A stretch of 64,000 bases of DNA from CAVVSQ01 sp963848825 (GTDB lineage: Bacteria; Planctomycetota; Planctomycetia; Gemmatales; Gemmataceae): NCBI GenBank assembly GCA_963848825.1, contig CAWKFA010000015.1, positions 1,116,001 to 1,180,000 on the forward strand, given 5' to 3'. The notes under the pieces were generated by a model. That model saw nothing but the letters and a program-made list of their open reading frames with translations, was not told the origin of the DNA and made no database searches. A program made the translations under genes and the position numbers. Shown here piece by piece: positions 18,601 through 29,027 of this stretch. Within the stretch, counting starts at the first letter, position 1, and the number at the start of each line of letters is the position of its first letter.

Positions 18601-19150
18601 TGTCCAGCCCGTTGTTTTGAATCTCCACGTAAAAATTCTTGCCGAAAACCCTGGCGAACCAACCCGCCAGCTCACTGGCCTCGGCGAGATTGTCCTTGAG
18701 CAAAAACTCGCTGAATTCGCTCGAAGCGCAGCCCGACAGGCAGATGACATCCTCCTTGTGGGCCTCGAGAAGGTCCTTGTCGATGCGTGGCACGTAATGG
18801 TAGCCCTCGGTATAGGCCAGCGAGGACATGCGCACGAGGTTCTTGAAGCCGGTATGGCTGCGGGCCAGGAGCGTCAGGTGGAAGCCGGCGTCGCCGCGGC
18901 GCTTGGCCTCGCGCTCGCCCCGTTTACCCGGTGCCACGTAAGCTTCATAGCCGATGATCGGATTGATGCCGGCGCTGGTGCATTCTCGATAAAACTCGAT
19001 CGCCCCAAAGAGGTTGCCGTGGTCCGTGATGGCGATGGAGTTCATGCCCAGCGACTTCGTCAAGGCCACCAGTTCGGGGACCCGGCTGGCGCCGTCGAGA
19101 AGGCTGTAGTGGGTATGGCAATGCAGGTGGACGAATGGCTGTAACGACAT
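15619..19150 (-). CDS. dnaE: DNA polymerase III alpha subunit (multiple frameshifts)
   Basis: Replicative polymerase catalytic subunit, about 1,177 residues when all frames are joined. Order: PHP domain (HLHCHTHYSLLDGAS, AITDHGNLFGAIEF), palm/fingers (MGFAGYFLIVWDFVRFA, RGSACGAVVSYVL, catalytic PDIDIDFCQERRE, GVMVYQEQVMRVLNRLGG), helix-hairpin-helix (ALEKLIKAGAFDRLGGHR) and C-terminal OB fold (LADLNGTVDCVMWPDDY). Protein similarity jumps frame near 18208, 18165, 18062, 16405 and 16085, so the gene as given would not be translated. Since this enzyme is essential and the protein sequence is otherwise well conserved, base-level sequence errors are the best explanation. Start ATG at 19150 (MSLQPFVHLH) is standard. 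The 179 bases between it and the divergent sigma gene must hold both promoters. Confidence 0.96.
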
Positions 19151-19329
19151 GGGTGCCCGGACTCCGTGACTAGTGAAAACGCGATGCGCTTGATTCTACC
19201 AAAACGACCACGGCCGCGGCGCTATTACGCGGCCAACTTTATATTTTGCTGGCGATTATCCGGTCGAAGGCGTAAAAATAAAATAACGGAGTTCGCGTCG
19301 TCGTCTATTTCTTGGGAGACTCGCTCACC

Positions 19330-19920
19330 ATGGCTGTAGGAACTGGCCTGCCGCTCCTTGGCGACGAACAGTTGCTGGCCCACGCAGGGCGAGGGTGCAA
19401 GGATGCGCTGGAAGAATTATTTCGCCGGCACCGGCTCGTGGCCTACCGGGTGGCTTATCGCCTCCTGAACAACGAGGCCGATGCGCTCGATGCGGTGCAG
19501 AACGGCTTCATCAAGGCGCTGACCAGCCTGCCGCATTTTGAGGGACGTAGCTCCTTCAAGACCTGGCTGTTGCGCGTGATCAGCAACGCTTCGCTGGACC
19601 TGGGGCGGCAGCGCGGCCGGCGTGAGCATGTGAGCATCGACGCCTGGGGGCAAAAAAGCCGCGAAGAGCTGGAGCCCTTCTTCGAACAGGAGCCCGGCCA
19701 TAACCTGGAGCGGGCTGACCTGCGGCAAAAGCTTCAGGACGTCCTGGCGCAACTGTCGCCGGCACAGCGCCAGACGTTTGTCCTGCATGCCGAGGCCGAA
19801 CTAAGCTACCGCGAGGTGGCCGAGGTCCTGGGTATATCCATCGGCACCGTAATGAGCCGGCTCTTCTACGCCCGCCTCAAGTTGCGTAACTTGCTGGAAA
19901 GCTGGACGAAACCACAATGA
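19330..19920 (+). CDS. ECF-family RNA polymerase sigma factor
   Basis: About 196 residues with sigma region 2 (ALEELFRRHRLVAYRVAYRL, DALDAVQNGFIKALTSLPHF, SSFKTWLLRVISNASLDLGR) and region 4 (LSPAQRQTFVLHAEAELSYR, EVAEVLGISIGTVMSRLFYA). I prefer the ATG at 19330 (MAVGTGLPLLGDEQLL), with GGGAG about 11 bases upstream, over an in-frame TTG at 19312. The stop overlaps the next start (ATGA), so it is translationally coupled to its anti-sigma factor. It probably drives a stress or envelope regulon that includes its own promoter; no autoregulatory motif could be picked out in the upstream 180 bases. Confidence 0.93.
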   Translation: MAVGTGLPLLGDEQLLAHAGRGCKDALEELFRRHRLVAYRVAYRLLNNEADALDAVQNGFIKALTSLPHFEGRSSFKTWLLRVISNASLDLGRQRGRREHVSIDAWGQKSREELEPFFEQEPGHNLERADLRQKLQDVLAQLSPAQRQTFVLHAEAELSYREVAEVLGISIGTVMSRLFYARLKLRNLLESWTKPQ

Positions 19921-20555
19921 CGCCCGCCAACAGCGATGCCTGGGTGCCAAATCCCGAACTGCTGGCCGCCTACTTTGACGGCGAGTTCGAGGGCGCGACG
20001 ATCTGACGCCGCTGCGCCTGCGCCTGGAGAAGTGGCTGGAGACAAGCCCCGCCGGCCGGGCTGAGCTGAACCAGTGCCGCCGGCTGCGCGAGCTGTGGCT
20101 CGAAACGACGCCGTCCGAGCCTTCTACGGCCAGCTGGCAAGTGATCTACAATAATGTTGCCAGTCGTGTCCATGCTGCTCCACGGGCCGAAATTCCGGAG
20201 CGCCGGGCAGGCGCGAGGACGCGAGAGCGTGACCTTGATGGCCATGGCTGCCTGCGCCCTGTTGAGCCTGCTCCTGCTGGGCTTCCCGGGACAGGTGCCG
20301 CCCGTAGCCGACGATGCACCGTTTCCCGTCGCTACCGAGCAGGAAGTGGTCATATTGAGGGTTGACGGTGCCGACACGGGCACACTGGTGGTCGGCTTAC
20401 TCCCTTTGCACGGACCTCTGGAGTTGGCGGGGCCGGGGGACGTTACATTGACGAGCGCCGAGCCAGCCCAGCGTGATAATCTCGTTGCCGAGCTTCACGA
20501 TATGGGCTCGGGCCGGCCCATCATCTGGGCCCGTGCGGAAGCGGAAGAGGATTGA
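19917..20555 (+). CDS. Membrane-anchored anti-sigma factor (frameshifted)
   Basis: Starts MTPANSDAWVPNPELLAAYFDGEF, typical of cytoplasmic anti-sigma N-termini, then slips frame near 19998 into LRLRLEKWLETSPAGRAELN and WLETTPSEPSTASWQVI, and slips back near 20190 into the membrane helix (SVTLMAMAACALLSLLLLGF) and an outside domain (EQEVVILRVDGADTGTLVVG, ending ARAEAEED). Total about 212 residues. The 4-base overlap with the sigma gene supports joint control: the N-terminal part holds the sigma factor until a signal acts on the outer part. Both shifts look like indels, since the protein character is continuous. Confidence 0.8.
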
Positions 20556-20600
20556 CGGCTCCTGAACCAGGCCGGAATGTGCAGGGGCCAGGCGGGGCCT

Positions 20601-20703
20601 AGCAGCCCGTTGAAAAAGGGGTCAGACCCCTTCAGTACCCTGCAAAAACGTTGAAAACTCTGTTCGCTTCAAGGGGGTCTGACCCCTTTTTCAACGGGCT
20701 GCT
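20601..20703. repeat. REP-B palindromic pair (perfect 30-bp arms)
   Basis: Arms 20601-20630 and 20674-20703 are perfect inverted copies, each starting with AGCAGCCCGTTGAAAAAGGG and ending in GTCAGACCCC, around a 43-base centre. Each arm also has its own short GGGGTC-AGA-CCCC hairpin. The same repeat recurs at 21186, 36361, 36567 and, decayed, at 11119. It is probably a mobile REP of a RAYT not in this window; between these genes it may act as a terminator. Confidence 0.9.
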
Positions 20704-20734
20704 ATTGGGTGTTTGCTACTTAAGGCGATTTATT

Positions 20735-21187
20735 GTGTTCCAACTGTTGGCGGTTCTCGGCGTGATGTTGGTTTGTGCCCAGGTTCCCGCGCCGGCAGCG
20801 GGACAAAAAGTCAAAGTTACCCTGGTTGTCATTCTGGCCAGCGAGGTAGGCAACACCATCGATGGCAAGCTGACCGAGATTGCCGCGGAGATTCGGATTA
20901 AAAACCCCAGTCTCAAGAGCTTTCACCTGAAGAGCATGGCCACCGAGACGCTGGCCGTCGATGCCAGGTCCATCTTGCCGCTCGTCGATGACAAAACCGT
21001 GACGATCACCGTCCACAAGGGGGCCGACAAGGACAAGAAGGCGAGCCTGGCTGTCATCGCGCCGGATCAGGGTGAGATCGTCTATGAATGTGCGTGCGAA
21101 AAGTTCTTGCCCATCGTCACGCGTTACCAGACCAGGAATAAAGAGCGACTGATCCTGGCGATTCGCGTGCAGCCCTGCAAGGAATAG
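20735..21187 (+). CDS. Secreted protein of unknown function between REP-B repeats
   Basis: About 150 residues from the GTG at 20735, which has AAGG 8 bases upstream; the start gives a clean signal peptide (MFQLLAVLGVMLVCAQVPAPAAG). The mature part (VKVTLVVILASEVGNTIDGK, FHLKSMATETLAVDARSILP, DDKTVTITVHKGADKDKKAS, ending VQPCKE) is beta-rich with a Cys pair (YECACEKF), without a family I recognise. The stop codon TAG overlaps the first bases of the downstream REP-B palindrome, and an upstream REP-B pair ends 31 bases before the start. It follows the anti-sigma gene and could belong to its regulon. Confidence 0.65.
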   Translation: MFQLLAVLGVMLVCAQVPAPAAGQKVKVTLVVILASEVGNTIDGKLTEIAAEIRIKNPSLKSFHLKSMATETLAVDARSILPLVDDKTVTITVHKGADKDKKASLAVIAPDQGEIVYECACEKFLPIVTRYQTRNKERLILAIRVQPCKE

Positions 21188-21233
21188 CAGCCCGTTGAAA
21201 AAGGGGTCAGACCCCCTTTTTCAACGGGCTGCT
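21186..21233. repeat. REP-B compact palindrome
   Basis: A single hairpin, AGCAGCCCGTTGAAAAAGGG with its complement, separated by only a few bases (GTCAGACCC). It starts within the stop codon of the secreted-protein gene and lies 18 bases from the 3' end of the converging OstA-like gene, so it can serve as a two-way terminator. Confidence 0.88.
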
Positions 21234-21251
21234 AGGCCGGAACCTGCAACT

Positions 21252-24200
21252 TTAATTGCCGCCTGAAATCACGTTGCCGCCGCCGATTTTGAAGGCGCCT
21301 GTCTTGCGATTGAGCATGATGGTGTTGCCGCTGACGTCATTGGGCTGGGCCTGGCCCGCCACCTGCTGGCGCAGACGCGGCCGGGTTGCCGGGCACTCCG
21401 AGGAAGATCACCTGTTCCTCGCTCTCATTGAACTTCATCACCGATGCCCGGCCGAATATTTCATCGGTGCGAAAGTTCACGTTGTTTTCCGCGACCATGA
21501 TCTGGCTTTTCTTGTTGGCGATCTGGGTCGTATAGACGCTCAGGTTATTGCAACGCATGTAAAAGCCATCCTTGACGGGCCTGTCGGGATTCATCTGCGC
21601 ATTGGGGTCTTCGGAGGGAAAGTAAAAGACCTCCACGTTGTCGTAGAATTTGGCGTTGCGCGAATTGTCCTTGTTGTTGGAATTCATCCGCCCTTCAAAC
21701 CGAATGCGCGTCAACTTGGAGACACTCTCCTTCTTGGCGCCATCATCCTTCGGCCGGCGCGTCGGCCCACTCAGCGGATCATCGGCATCGCCGGCGGCCA
21801 GATGTTCGATCATGCCGGGGCCGTGGGCAATGACGGGCCCATCGCGATGGTCGACGTCAAGCTGGGTTGCGTGCAGTCGATCGAATTGCACGCGTTTGCC
21901 GGTGGCGTCCCGTTTGGTGTCCTCGACCCAAACGTTCCGGTCGCACATGAGATGGTCGACGCTGGCGTTCTGGTTTTCCTTCTGGCCTTCCTTGAAAGAA
22001 ACCATGCGGTCGAGGCGGACGGCCAGGTAATCGCATTTCATGTTGGCATCGTCCTGGTAAGCCTGCACATTGCCATAAAAGTCGGCCTTTTTGCCGTCGA
22101 AGAGCATGTTCTTGCTCCAGTGGATCTTCAGGAGGGTCTTGGCCTTGCCCGTCGAGCCCCCCTCAAAGGAAGTGTCGCTGGGCATGCTCATGGCCCCTTC
22201 CCCTTCCACGTCGGCCATGTTGTCTTTTTGGTTGATGGTCACCTTCGGGCCCATGATAAGCAGTTCGCCGAGCTGCAGCCGTGCCGGCTTGCGGGCATCG
22301 CCGAAGACGAACAGCGTATCGCCACGCGCGTGGTGGACCAGGTGCAACATCTCGCCGGTGATGTCCACGCCGTTGTTCGTGGCCTTTTTATCTTGCGACT
22401 CTTCGGCGTCCCGATGGACATGGACCGCTCGTTCGGTAATCAGCTCGTCCAGCTCCCTCTTGTCACCCTGCGTGATGACATAGGCCACGACGTCCTCGGC
22501 CCAAAGCTCCAGCGGCTTGCCGACCTTGGCCGGCACCGGCACCGACGTTTTTTGCGCCAGCACCGGCGTGGCGCTGATCTGGGGCGTTGTTACTTGCGGC
22601 ACGGTTGGCTGGGGCGCGCCTAGCTGCGGCGTGGCCAGCTGCGGCGCTGCTGGCGGGGGCGGCGAAGCGACCGTGCGCGACACACCGATAGGCAGGGACG
22701 ATGTTTGCGGAGGTGGCGGCACCGGCTGCGGCAAGACGTCAGGCAGTTGCCCGCCAGGCCCGGGACCAGTCCGCACCCGGATGTCCAGATGTTTCGCATC
22801 GCGAAGAATGTATTCCGGCGCATGGGCCCGTACTTTCTCGAAGGCCTCGATCCTGCGCAGATTTTGCTTGGCCACGCTGCTGGCGTTTATCTCAACCTTG
22901 CGCCCGTCCTCGCCTGATGACGAGCTCGATTCCATGGTTACTTGCAACCGCTCGCCGCTCAGCGCTTGCTTGTGCACGTCGTCCTCGAACGATGCGTTAC
23001 CCGTCATGGTTATCACATCGAGAAACTTGTCACCGTCCCGTTCCTTGACGATGAGCAGGTTGTCGTTCCACTTGGCGTGATTCGGGTGGGAGTTGGTGGG
23101 GTTGGTTTTATCGAACAGATCGATTTGCCCGGGCCCACGGCCATAGGCGCGCTGGCCGTTGCCATACTTGTCAGCGCCTACCAGGCGCAGTTCCTGGGCG
23201 AGGATCTTGTGACCGTCCTTGAGGGCCCGCAGCGGCGCGCCCTTGAGGATGGTCTGGGGACCGGTGCCGGCGGTCGGACTGATGTAATGAAGCTCGGTGC
23301 CCTTGGCTTCCAGGTTTTCGGAATCCATGGTCAGCACGACCAGGTCGCCCACGCTGGCCGTGGCCAGGGCGGTGGCGATCTCCTTGTCCGGCATGCCAGC
23401 GTCGCGTGGCGCCTTGGGCCGTGTCCCCTTGGGATCGTCCTCTTCCTTCTTGCGCAGCTGCAATTCGAGGTGATTGCATAAAAGCTGATCATATTTCTTG
23501 CCGTCGGCGGCCTTGTGCTCACGTATCACCAGCACCTGTTCGGCGCCGCCGGTGCCTGAAGGGGGCGGGCTATCGAACCAGGCCAAGTCCTTCTTGAGAT
23601 CGTAATGGAAGGGCCCATTCGTCTTGATGACCACATGGGATTTCTCCGGCAGTTCACCCTTGGCAAGCGGCGCCTTTTCCTTGGAACCCTCGCCGGGGCC
23701 TGCCGGGAAGCCCGCGTTGGCGTCCAGGTACATGCTCATGTCCACATTGTTCTTGAGCACGATCATTTCCAGGGCGCTGCTGGCGTTCTCTTTGCCCTTC
23801 ACCTTGGTGGTTTTGGGACGGTTGGGCCCGGATTCCTCGGCCAGTTGCAGCTCCATGCCCTTGGCGGTGATGATCGTCGGGTGCGGCTCGGTCTTGTGAT
23901 CGAAAAGTTGCACGAAACCATCCGTCCAGATCAGGTTCGTCTTCTCCAGATAGAACATCGAGCCGCGCGTGATGATGACCTCGAGGTCATCGGTGAGTTC
24001 GGGCGTACTGCGATTGTGAGTCAGAATGATGGGAGAGGTCAAGCTGACCAGTTCCACGCCGATAATCTTGCAATTGCTCAGTTGCGCCATGTTCGACACG
24101 GGCTTGTCCAGCGTCAGGTAGGCGGAATCGGACTTCATCGTCTTGATTTCAGGATGGCCGCCCGCCTTGTTCTCGGTGAATTTCGCGGCGCTAAAAGGCT

Positions 24201-24525
24201 GGAGCTTGACCCGGCCGTCGGGAATTATCTCGAAATATTGCGCCGCCAGGATGACCTCGCGCGAACGGAGATCGATCTTGATTTTGCGCGTGGCCTCTTC
24301 GCAGCCATTGCCGAAAGCGTAGTTCAGCTTGAGCTCCGACTCACCGGTCTTACGCCCTTTCGTCGGGTCGTCCTCCGTCACTTGGCCAGGCGGCAGCGGC
24401 AAGTATTCAGCCGTCAATACGGGCAAGCCGTCGATGCCGCCGAGGAAATAGGCGTAAACGAAGTAGCCGGCCACGAAGAGCGTCAAGCCGCCCAGCAAGA
24501 TGAGAATGCGCTTCGGCGTCCACAT
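21252..24525 (-). CDS. Giant OstA/LptC-LptA-like LPS transport protein
   Basis: About 1,090 residues. One N-terminal membrane anchor (residues 7-30, ILILLGGLTLFVAGYFVYAY) as in LptC, then a very long beta-rich region with OstA-type segments (VILKNNVDMSMY-like repeats, FYGNVQAYQDDANMKCDYLA, FYDNVEVFYFPSEDPN, RCNNLSVYTTQIANKKSQI). A proline-rich linker (about residues 590-660) divides it. LptC/LptA carry LPS across the periplasm; the anchored multi-copy architecture suggests one polypeptide does the work of both. A frameshift near 21365 separates the last about 40 codons (LRQQVAGQAQPNDVSGN to VISGGN). It starts 3 bases after the kdsC stop, in one operon with kdsD and kdsC. Confidence 0.75.
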
Positions 24526-24528
24526 GGT

Positions 24529-25060
24529 TTAATCCCCTGCTCCCAACGGCGCGCAGCGCTTCCTGCCAGCGGCCCTGCGAACGCAATATCAGCTCGACGA
24601 CTTCGCGGGCGGCGCCGTGGCCGCCCGCTACGCGCGTCACATAATGGGCACTGGCCCTGGCTTCCAGGCAGGCATCGGCCACCGCCACGGCCAGGCCGCA
24701 CGAGCGCATTACGGGAACATCCGGCAAATCGTCGCCGAGATAAGCAGCCTGCTCCGCGCGGACTTTATGTCGCCTGAGCATGTCGCCAAACGCGCTCAAC
24801 TTGTTCTCCATTCCCTGCACCACTTCTGTCAGCCCGAGCTCCGCGCCACGACGATCCACGAGCTTGGAACGGCGCCCGGTCAGGATGCAGGCCTTTTTGC
24901 CCAGCCGGAGCCATAGCTTCAGCCCCGAGCCGTCACGCACGTGGAACCCCTTGATCTCCGCGCCCGCGTCGGTGTAAATAATGCGGCCATCCGTCAAGAC
25001 CCCATCGACGTCCATCACCAGCATGTCGATGTTTTGGCAGCGCTCGTGCAGGAGTGCCAT
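24529..25060 (-). CDS. kdsC: 3-deoxy-D-manno-octulosonate 8-phosphate phosphatase
   Basis: HAD-superfamily phosphatase that removes phosphate from Kdo-8-P to give Kdo, the inner sugar of LPS. HAD motifs: MLVMDVDGVLTDGRI (nucleophile Asp), ILTGRRSKLVDRR (motif II Thr region), QGMENKL (Lys) and AAYLGDDLPDVPVM (acidic motif). Size about 176 residues, normal for KdsC. I chose ATG 25060 (MALLHERCQN), with AGGGGAG 6 bases upstream, rather than the GTG overlapping kdsD. Near 24550 the given frame runs on into the next gene; a one-base shift ends it at TAA 24529-24531, just before the next ATG, so an indel is likely. Confidence 0.9.
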
Positions 25061-25074
25061 ATTCTCCCCTGGCC

Positions 25075-26115
25075 TCACGACGCCGCCCGCGTCAAGCGCT
25101 CGGCTTCTTCACGGGGAACGAGGCCGATCAGATCCGTGATGTCGATCATGCCGGCCGGCTTGCCGCCGCCGTCCACCACCGGCAACTCACTGATCTTGCG
25201 CCGCCTCAGAATCTCCATGGCATCCGTCACGCGCGTGCCGAGGGGCACGGTGAGTGGCTGCGCGGTCATGACTTCACGAATGGGCCGATCAAGGGCGTGA
25301 TCGCGACGCTGTTCGAAAAGCCGGGCCAGATCGCTGTCGGTGAAGATGCCGACCAGCACGCCGGCCGCGTCAACCAGGATGACGGCCCCCGTGCGGCGTC
25401 CCTGGCAGCGCCTGCGCAAACACCGCCCGCACCGTTTCCTCGCTATGGGCCAGACGCAGATCATCTCCCTGGCGCATCACCGCTTCAACCTTGAGCAGTT
25501 TGCGGCCCAGGCTGCCGGCCGGATGAAAGCGGGCGAAATCCTCGTGCGTGAAGTCGCGCATCTGCGCCAGCACGAACGCCAGGGCGTCGCCAACGGCAAT
25601 CATCGCCGTCGTGCTTGTGCTGGGCGCCAGGCCGAGCGGGCATACCTCTTCCAGTGGGCCGAGCACAATGGCCACGTCGGCCTTGCGGGCCAGCGTGCTT
25701 TGCCCGGCGCTGGTCAGCGCCACCAGCCCGGTCGCCAGTTGGCGCAAGGAGGGCAGCAACCGGACAATTTCCTCGCTCTCGCCGCTGTAACTGACGCCAG
25801 CACCAGGTCGTCAGGATGCAACATGCCCAGGTCGCCATGCATGGCGCGGGTGACATCCAGCACATACGCCCGCGTGCCAGTTGAGTTCAGAGTGCCGGCG
25901 ATCTTTTGACCAACGTCGGCAGATTTGCCGGTGCCAGTGATGCAAACCCGGCCCGAGCAGCGGTAAAACATTTCGACGGCTTCCAGGAAGGCGCCATCAA
26001 GCCGGCTGGCAACTTGCTCGAGGGCCGCAGCTTCGCCGCACAGGATGTCGCGTGCATAGTCGAGACGGTCGGCCGGCGGGAGGAAAGGCCGCGGATCAAG
26101 AACCTTGAATGACAT
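25075..26115 (-). CDS. kdsD: Arabinose-5-phosphate isomerase (frameshifted)
   Basis: Converts ribulose 5-phosphate to arabinose 5-phosphate, first step of Kdo synthesis. An N-terminal SIS domain (GRVCITGTGKSADVGQKIAG, HGDLGMLHPDD, VSYSGESEEIVRLLP, FHPAGSLGRKLLKV) is followed by two CBS domains (DLARLFEQRRDHALDRPIRE, LTVPLGTRVTDAMEILRRRK). Length about 345, usual for the family. Frame breaks near 25795 and 25412 interrupt otherwise continuous similarity. Start ATG 26115 (MSFKVLDPRPF). The stop is 14 bases from the kdsC ATG, so kdsD-kdsC-OstA form an operon. This gives the organism a Kdo-type LPS. Confidence 0.92.
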
Positions 26116-26289
26116 AGGACGCGTCCTTGCGTAGCCCGGAAGGTGCCCTGCTGGGATATTGCGTCGTCTATACCCCTCCAGGCGGGAAAGTGCAACGGCA
26201 GCACATGTCCGCACTAGGCTTCATCGGCAATCCAAGGAGTCCGAGGTCAGTTTTCCGCCTCTTTGAGGCAAAATGGACAAAAATGGCAA

Positions 26290-26627
26290 TGTAGGGTGGT
26301 GTCGAGCGTACTCGCGCTGACCCACCGAAACGCACTTTCCAACAAAACGCACAAATGAGGTAATGCGGGACATGTAGGGTGGCGTCGAGCGTACTCGCGC
26401 TGACCCACCGAAACACACGAAGATAAGATCCCGTTCAAGCAAAAATCCGTCGGCGCGTTCCGTTGAATGTGCCCTGCGTCCGTTTATTTCGGTGGGTCAG
26501 CGCGATTACGCTCGACACCACCCTACATTCACCGAAACACACGATGACATCGGCGCGTTCCGTTGAACGTGCCCTGCGTCCGTTTATTTCGGTGGGTCAG
26601 CGCGAGTACGCTCGACACCACCCTACA
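26290..26627. repeat. Cluster of four REP-C repeats in two orientations
   Basis: A 40-base unit (TGTAGGGTGGTGTCGAGCGT then ACTCGCGCTGACCCACCGAAA) occurs at 26290-26330 and 26373-26413, and inverted at 26488-26527 and 26588-26627. The two inverted copies lie in a 100-bp direct duplication that also includes the preceding CGGCGCGTTCCGTTGAA segment. The core GAGCGTACTCGC is itself palindromic. It fills the 540-base gap between the start of kdsD and the 3' end of the TolC gene. Confidence 0.87.
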
Positions 26628-26658
26628 TTTGCCGCACACGATTGCTCAATCACATGAC

Positions 26659-29027
26659 TCAGGGCAGGGGCGGGGGTGCGACTGGTTGCGGCACCACGGA
26701 TGGTACCGTGATCTCCGGCGGTGATGTGGGTGCTCCGCCGGGTACGATCTGGGGGAAGGGAAGTTCTGTTTCGCTGAAGGGATCGACCTGGGGCGGCGGT
26801 GTCCGCAGGCCCGGATCGTTGCCGATCGGTAGTGGCGGCGGCGCGTTGTTGGTCGCCGGCGCTTCCGTCACCGACGACGGCAGCGGCGCGGGCTTGGCGG
26901 TGTCCGGAGTGAAAGCTGGCTCAACCGGCAGCGGTGCCCCGGCCGGTAGCGGCGCGGGTACCATACGCGTCTCTTCCTTCACGCCAGTGGCGGACGAGGG
27001 GAAGGCTGCCTCCGCGGTCGGCGGCACGCTGGCGCCCTCCGACGGCATCGGAATGTCCATGCCCGACGTCATGCGTCCCGGTTGCGTAATCGGATCGGGA
27101 CGTTCGCGCAAGATGAGGGCTTTCGTGCGATCTCTTTCGTTGTCGACCGCACGCACCTCCACACAGGGCGACAGGCCGTTTTCGGCGATCACGATATTGT
27201 CATGCTGCATGATCGTGCCGCGGGCAAACTCCAAACGCGCCAGGGCGTTGTTGTACTCGGCAATGGCCTGGTATTCCTTCGTGAGGGCCAGGGCCAGGCG
27301 GCGCTGGACGTCGAGCAGATCCAGGTCGATGGCCTGCTTGCCCAGCTCGACCCTCTTGAATTTCTTGGCCAGCGAGTCCCCATAAGCCTGGCGTTCCGCG
27401 CGGCGATCCTCGATCAGCCGGTACCATTTGTTGACGCCCTGGTATTGCTGCGTCAGGGTACGGGTGACGCGATCTTCCTGGTCCTTGAGAACGTGATAGG
27501 CCTGGGCAAGTTGCGCCGCGCCGACCGGACCGAGGCATGTTCCAGGCGATAGCCCAGGGGCACGGACAGGTTCAGGCCCACCAGCCAGTCGTTGAAGTGA
27601 TCGCCGGAAAGAGCCTGCAGGGCATTGGTGTTGCCGTTGGCGCCGCTGCCGCTGAGCGAGTTCCCGGTGCCCACGGGCTGGTACTGGGCCACGAAACGGA
27701 GGTCGGGCTGCAAATAGCTCTTTTCACGCGTCAGCACCATTTGATGAAAACGCAGGTTTTCCCGGGCGAGCACCAGCTCCGGGCGATGGATCAGGGCGTC
27801 GTTCAGGGCGGCGTCCCAGTTGGGCTGAAAATGAGCCAGGCTGGGTTTGGACGCCGGTACCAAACGGGTGCCGTCTTCGGCTTTCAGGCCCAGGATGCCG
27901 CGCAGGTTGCGTTCGGCCTCCAGCACCGCTCCCAGGGAGTTGGTGCGTTCACCGCGAAATTCTTCATACTGGCCGCGAATCTGCGCGAGCACATCCGGCG
28001 GCGCCTTGGCATCGCCCGACTGGGCCTTGTAATAGGTGTCCATCCACAGCTTGTGCAACACCCGCAAGACCGTTTCATTGGAGTACAGGGCCCCATAGGC
28101 CTCGTACAGGTTCCAGTAGGAGACTTCCACGTTGAGAAGCAGGTTATGCGTCTGGCGTTCAAACTCGGCGCGCTGCTGGTCGAAACGCAGGCGGGTGATG
28201 AGGATGCCTTCGAGTGGCTGACCCGCCACGGAAGTGGTCTGGCCTTGCTGTCTGTTGAAGGCGCTGAGCGCCCCGGCGGGCATCGTGACGCCGCTAACGT
28301 CGGCCAGGCGCGGCAGGAGCTGGTTGTATTCAACGCCGAAATTACGCAACAGGGGTTGTTCGTAGCCGAACGTCAACCGCGCCGTGTAATTCGGATTGAT
28401 GAAGCCGCCTGGCGGCGTTGTGAGCAGGGTGTACTGGCCTTGCAGGGAGGTATTGACCACGCCGCCGCTCGGCAGGGCCTTGATGATCGAGGTGCTAAAG
28501 GTGGCGTTCTGCCCGTTCGTCGTGGGGGTGAAACCTTGCGGTAATTCGTCGGTGGTTTGCCAGGCCATGCTGGTGGCCGATAGGGCGTCGAAGCGGGACA
28601 GGGCGCCTTCAATGTTCGCGCCGGAAATAGCGGGTTGCAGGGCCAGGACGCGCATGCGGTCGGACTGCGCATCGAGCGAGCCGCCGGTGGCCACCAGGGA
28701 GCTGTCGTCGACCAGGCCCGTCGTATTGACGCCGCCATTCTTGGACCCCGTGGCACCATTTTCCAGGGCGATGGCGATGGCTTCCTGCAGAGATAGGTAG
28801 CGTGCGGGTCGGTCCGGATGATCGATCGTCGCGGGCGCGGCGATCTGCGCTCCGCTTGGCGAAACTAGATCTTGCGTTTGCGCGTAGCCGCCATCCAAAC
28901 CCGCCGGGATCCCATTCGTTAAGTCCTTTTCCGCCATGAAGCACTTTTGCGAACATCCAGTTGTTATCCCCGTGGTCAACGTCAGACCCAGGAACATTAC
29001 GGCCCATCGCTTCATCATGCACCCCAT
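26659..29027 (-). CDS. TolC-family outer-membrane efflux lipoprotein (frameshifted)
   Basis: About 789 residues. The signal peptide ends in a lipobox (LTLTTGITTGCSQ), so the protein is lipid-anchored. The two OEP repeats are visible: LSLQEAIAIALENG, RFDQQRAEFERQTHNLLLNV, EVSYWNLYEAYGALYSNETV, then NDALIHRPELVLARENLRFH and LLDVQRRLALALTKEYQAIA followed by EYNNALARLEFARGTI. A 190-residue Pro/Ala-rich tail (PPPLPIGNDPGLRTPPPQ) is unusual compared with TolC. Frame shifts near 27535 (GYRLEHA then AQLAQAYHVLK). TolC trimers form the outer-membrane exit of tripartite pumps or secretion systems; no pump genes are adjacent. Start may be 29027 or the internal ATGs at 29015/29012. Confidence 0.9.

Noticed and set aside
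21256..22623. 455-codon plus-strand open frame, and a 390-codon one at 23605-24777
   Set aside because: Both are antisense of the OstA-like gene and show only composition-driven sequence.
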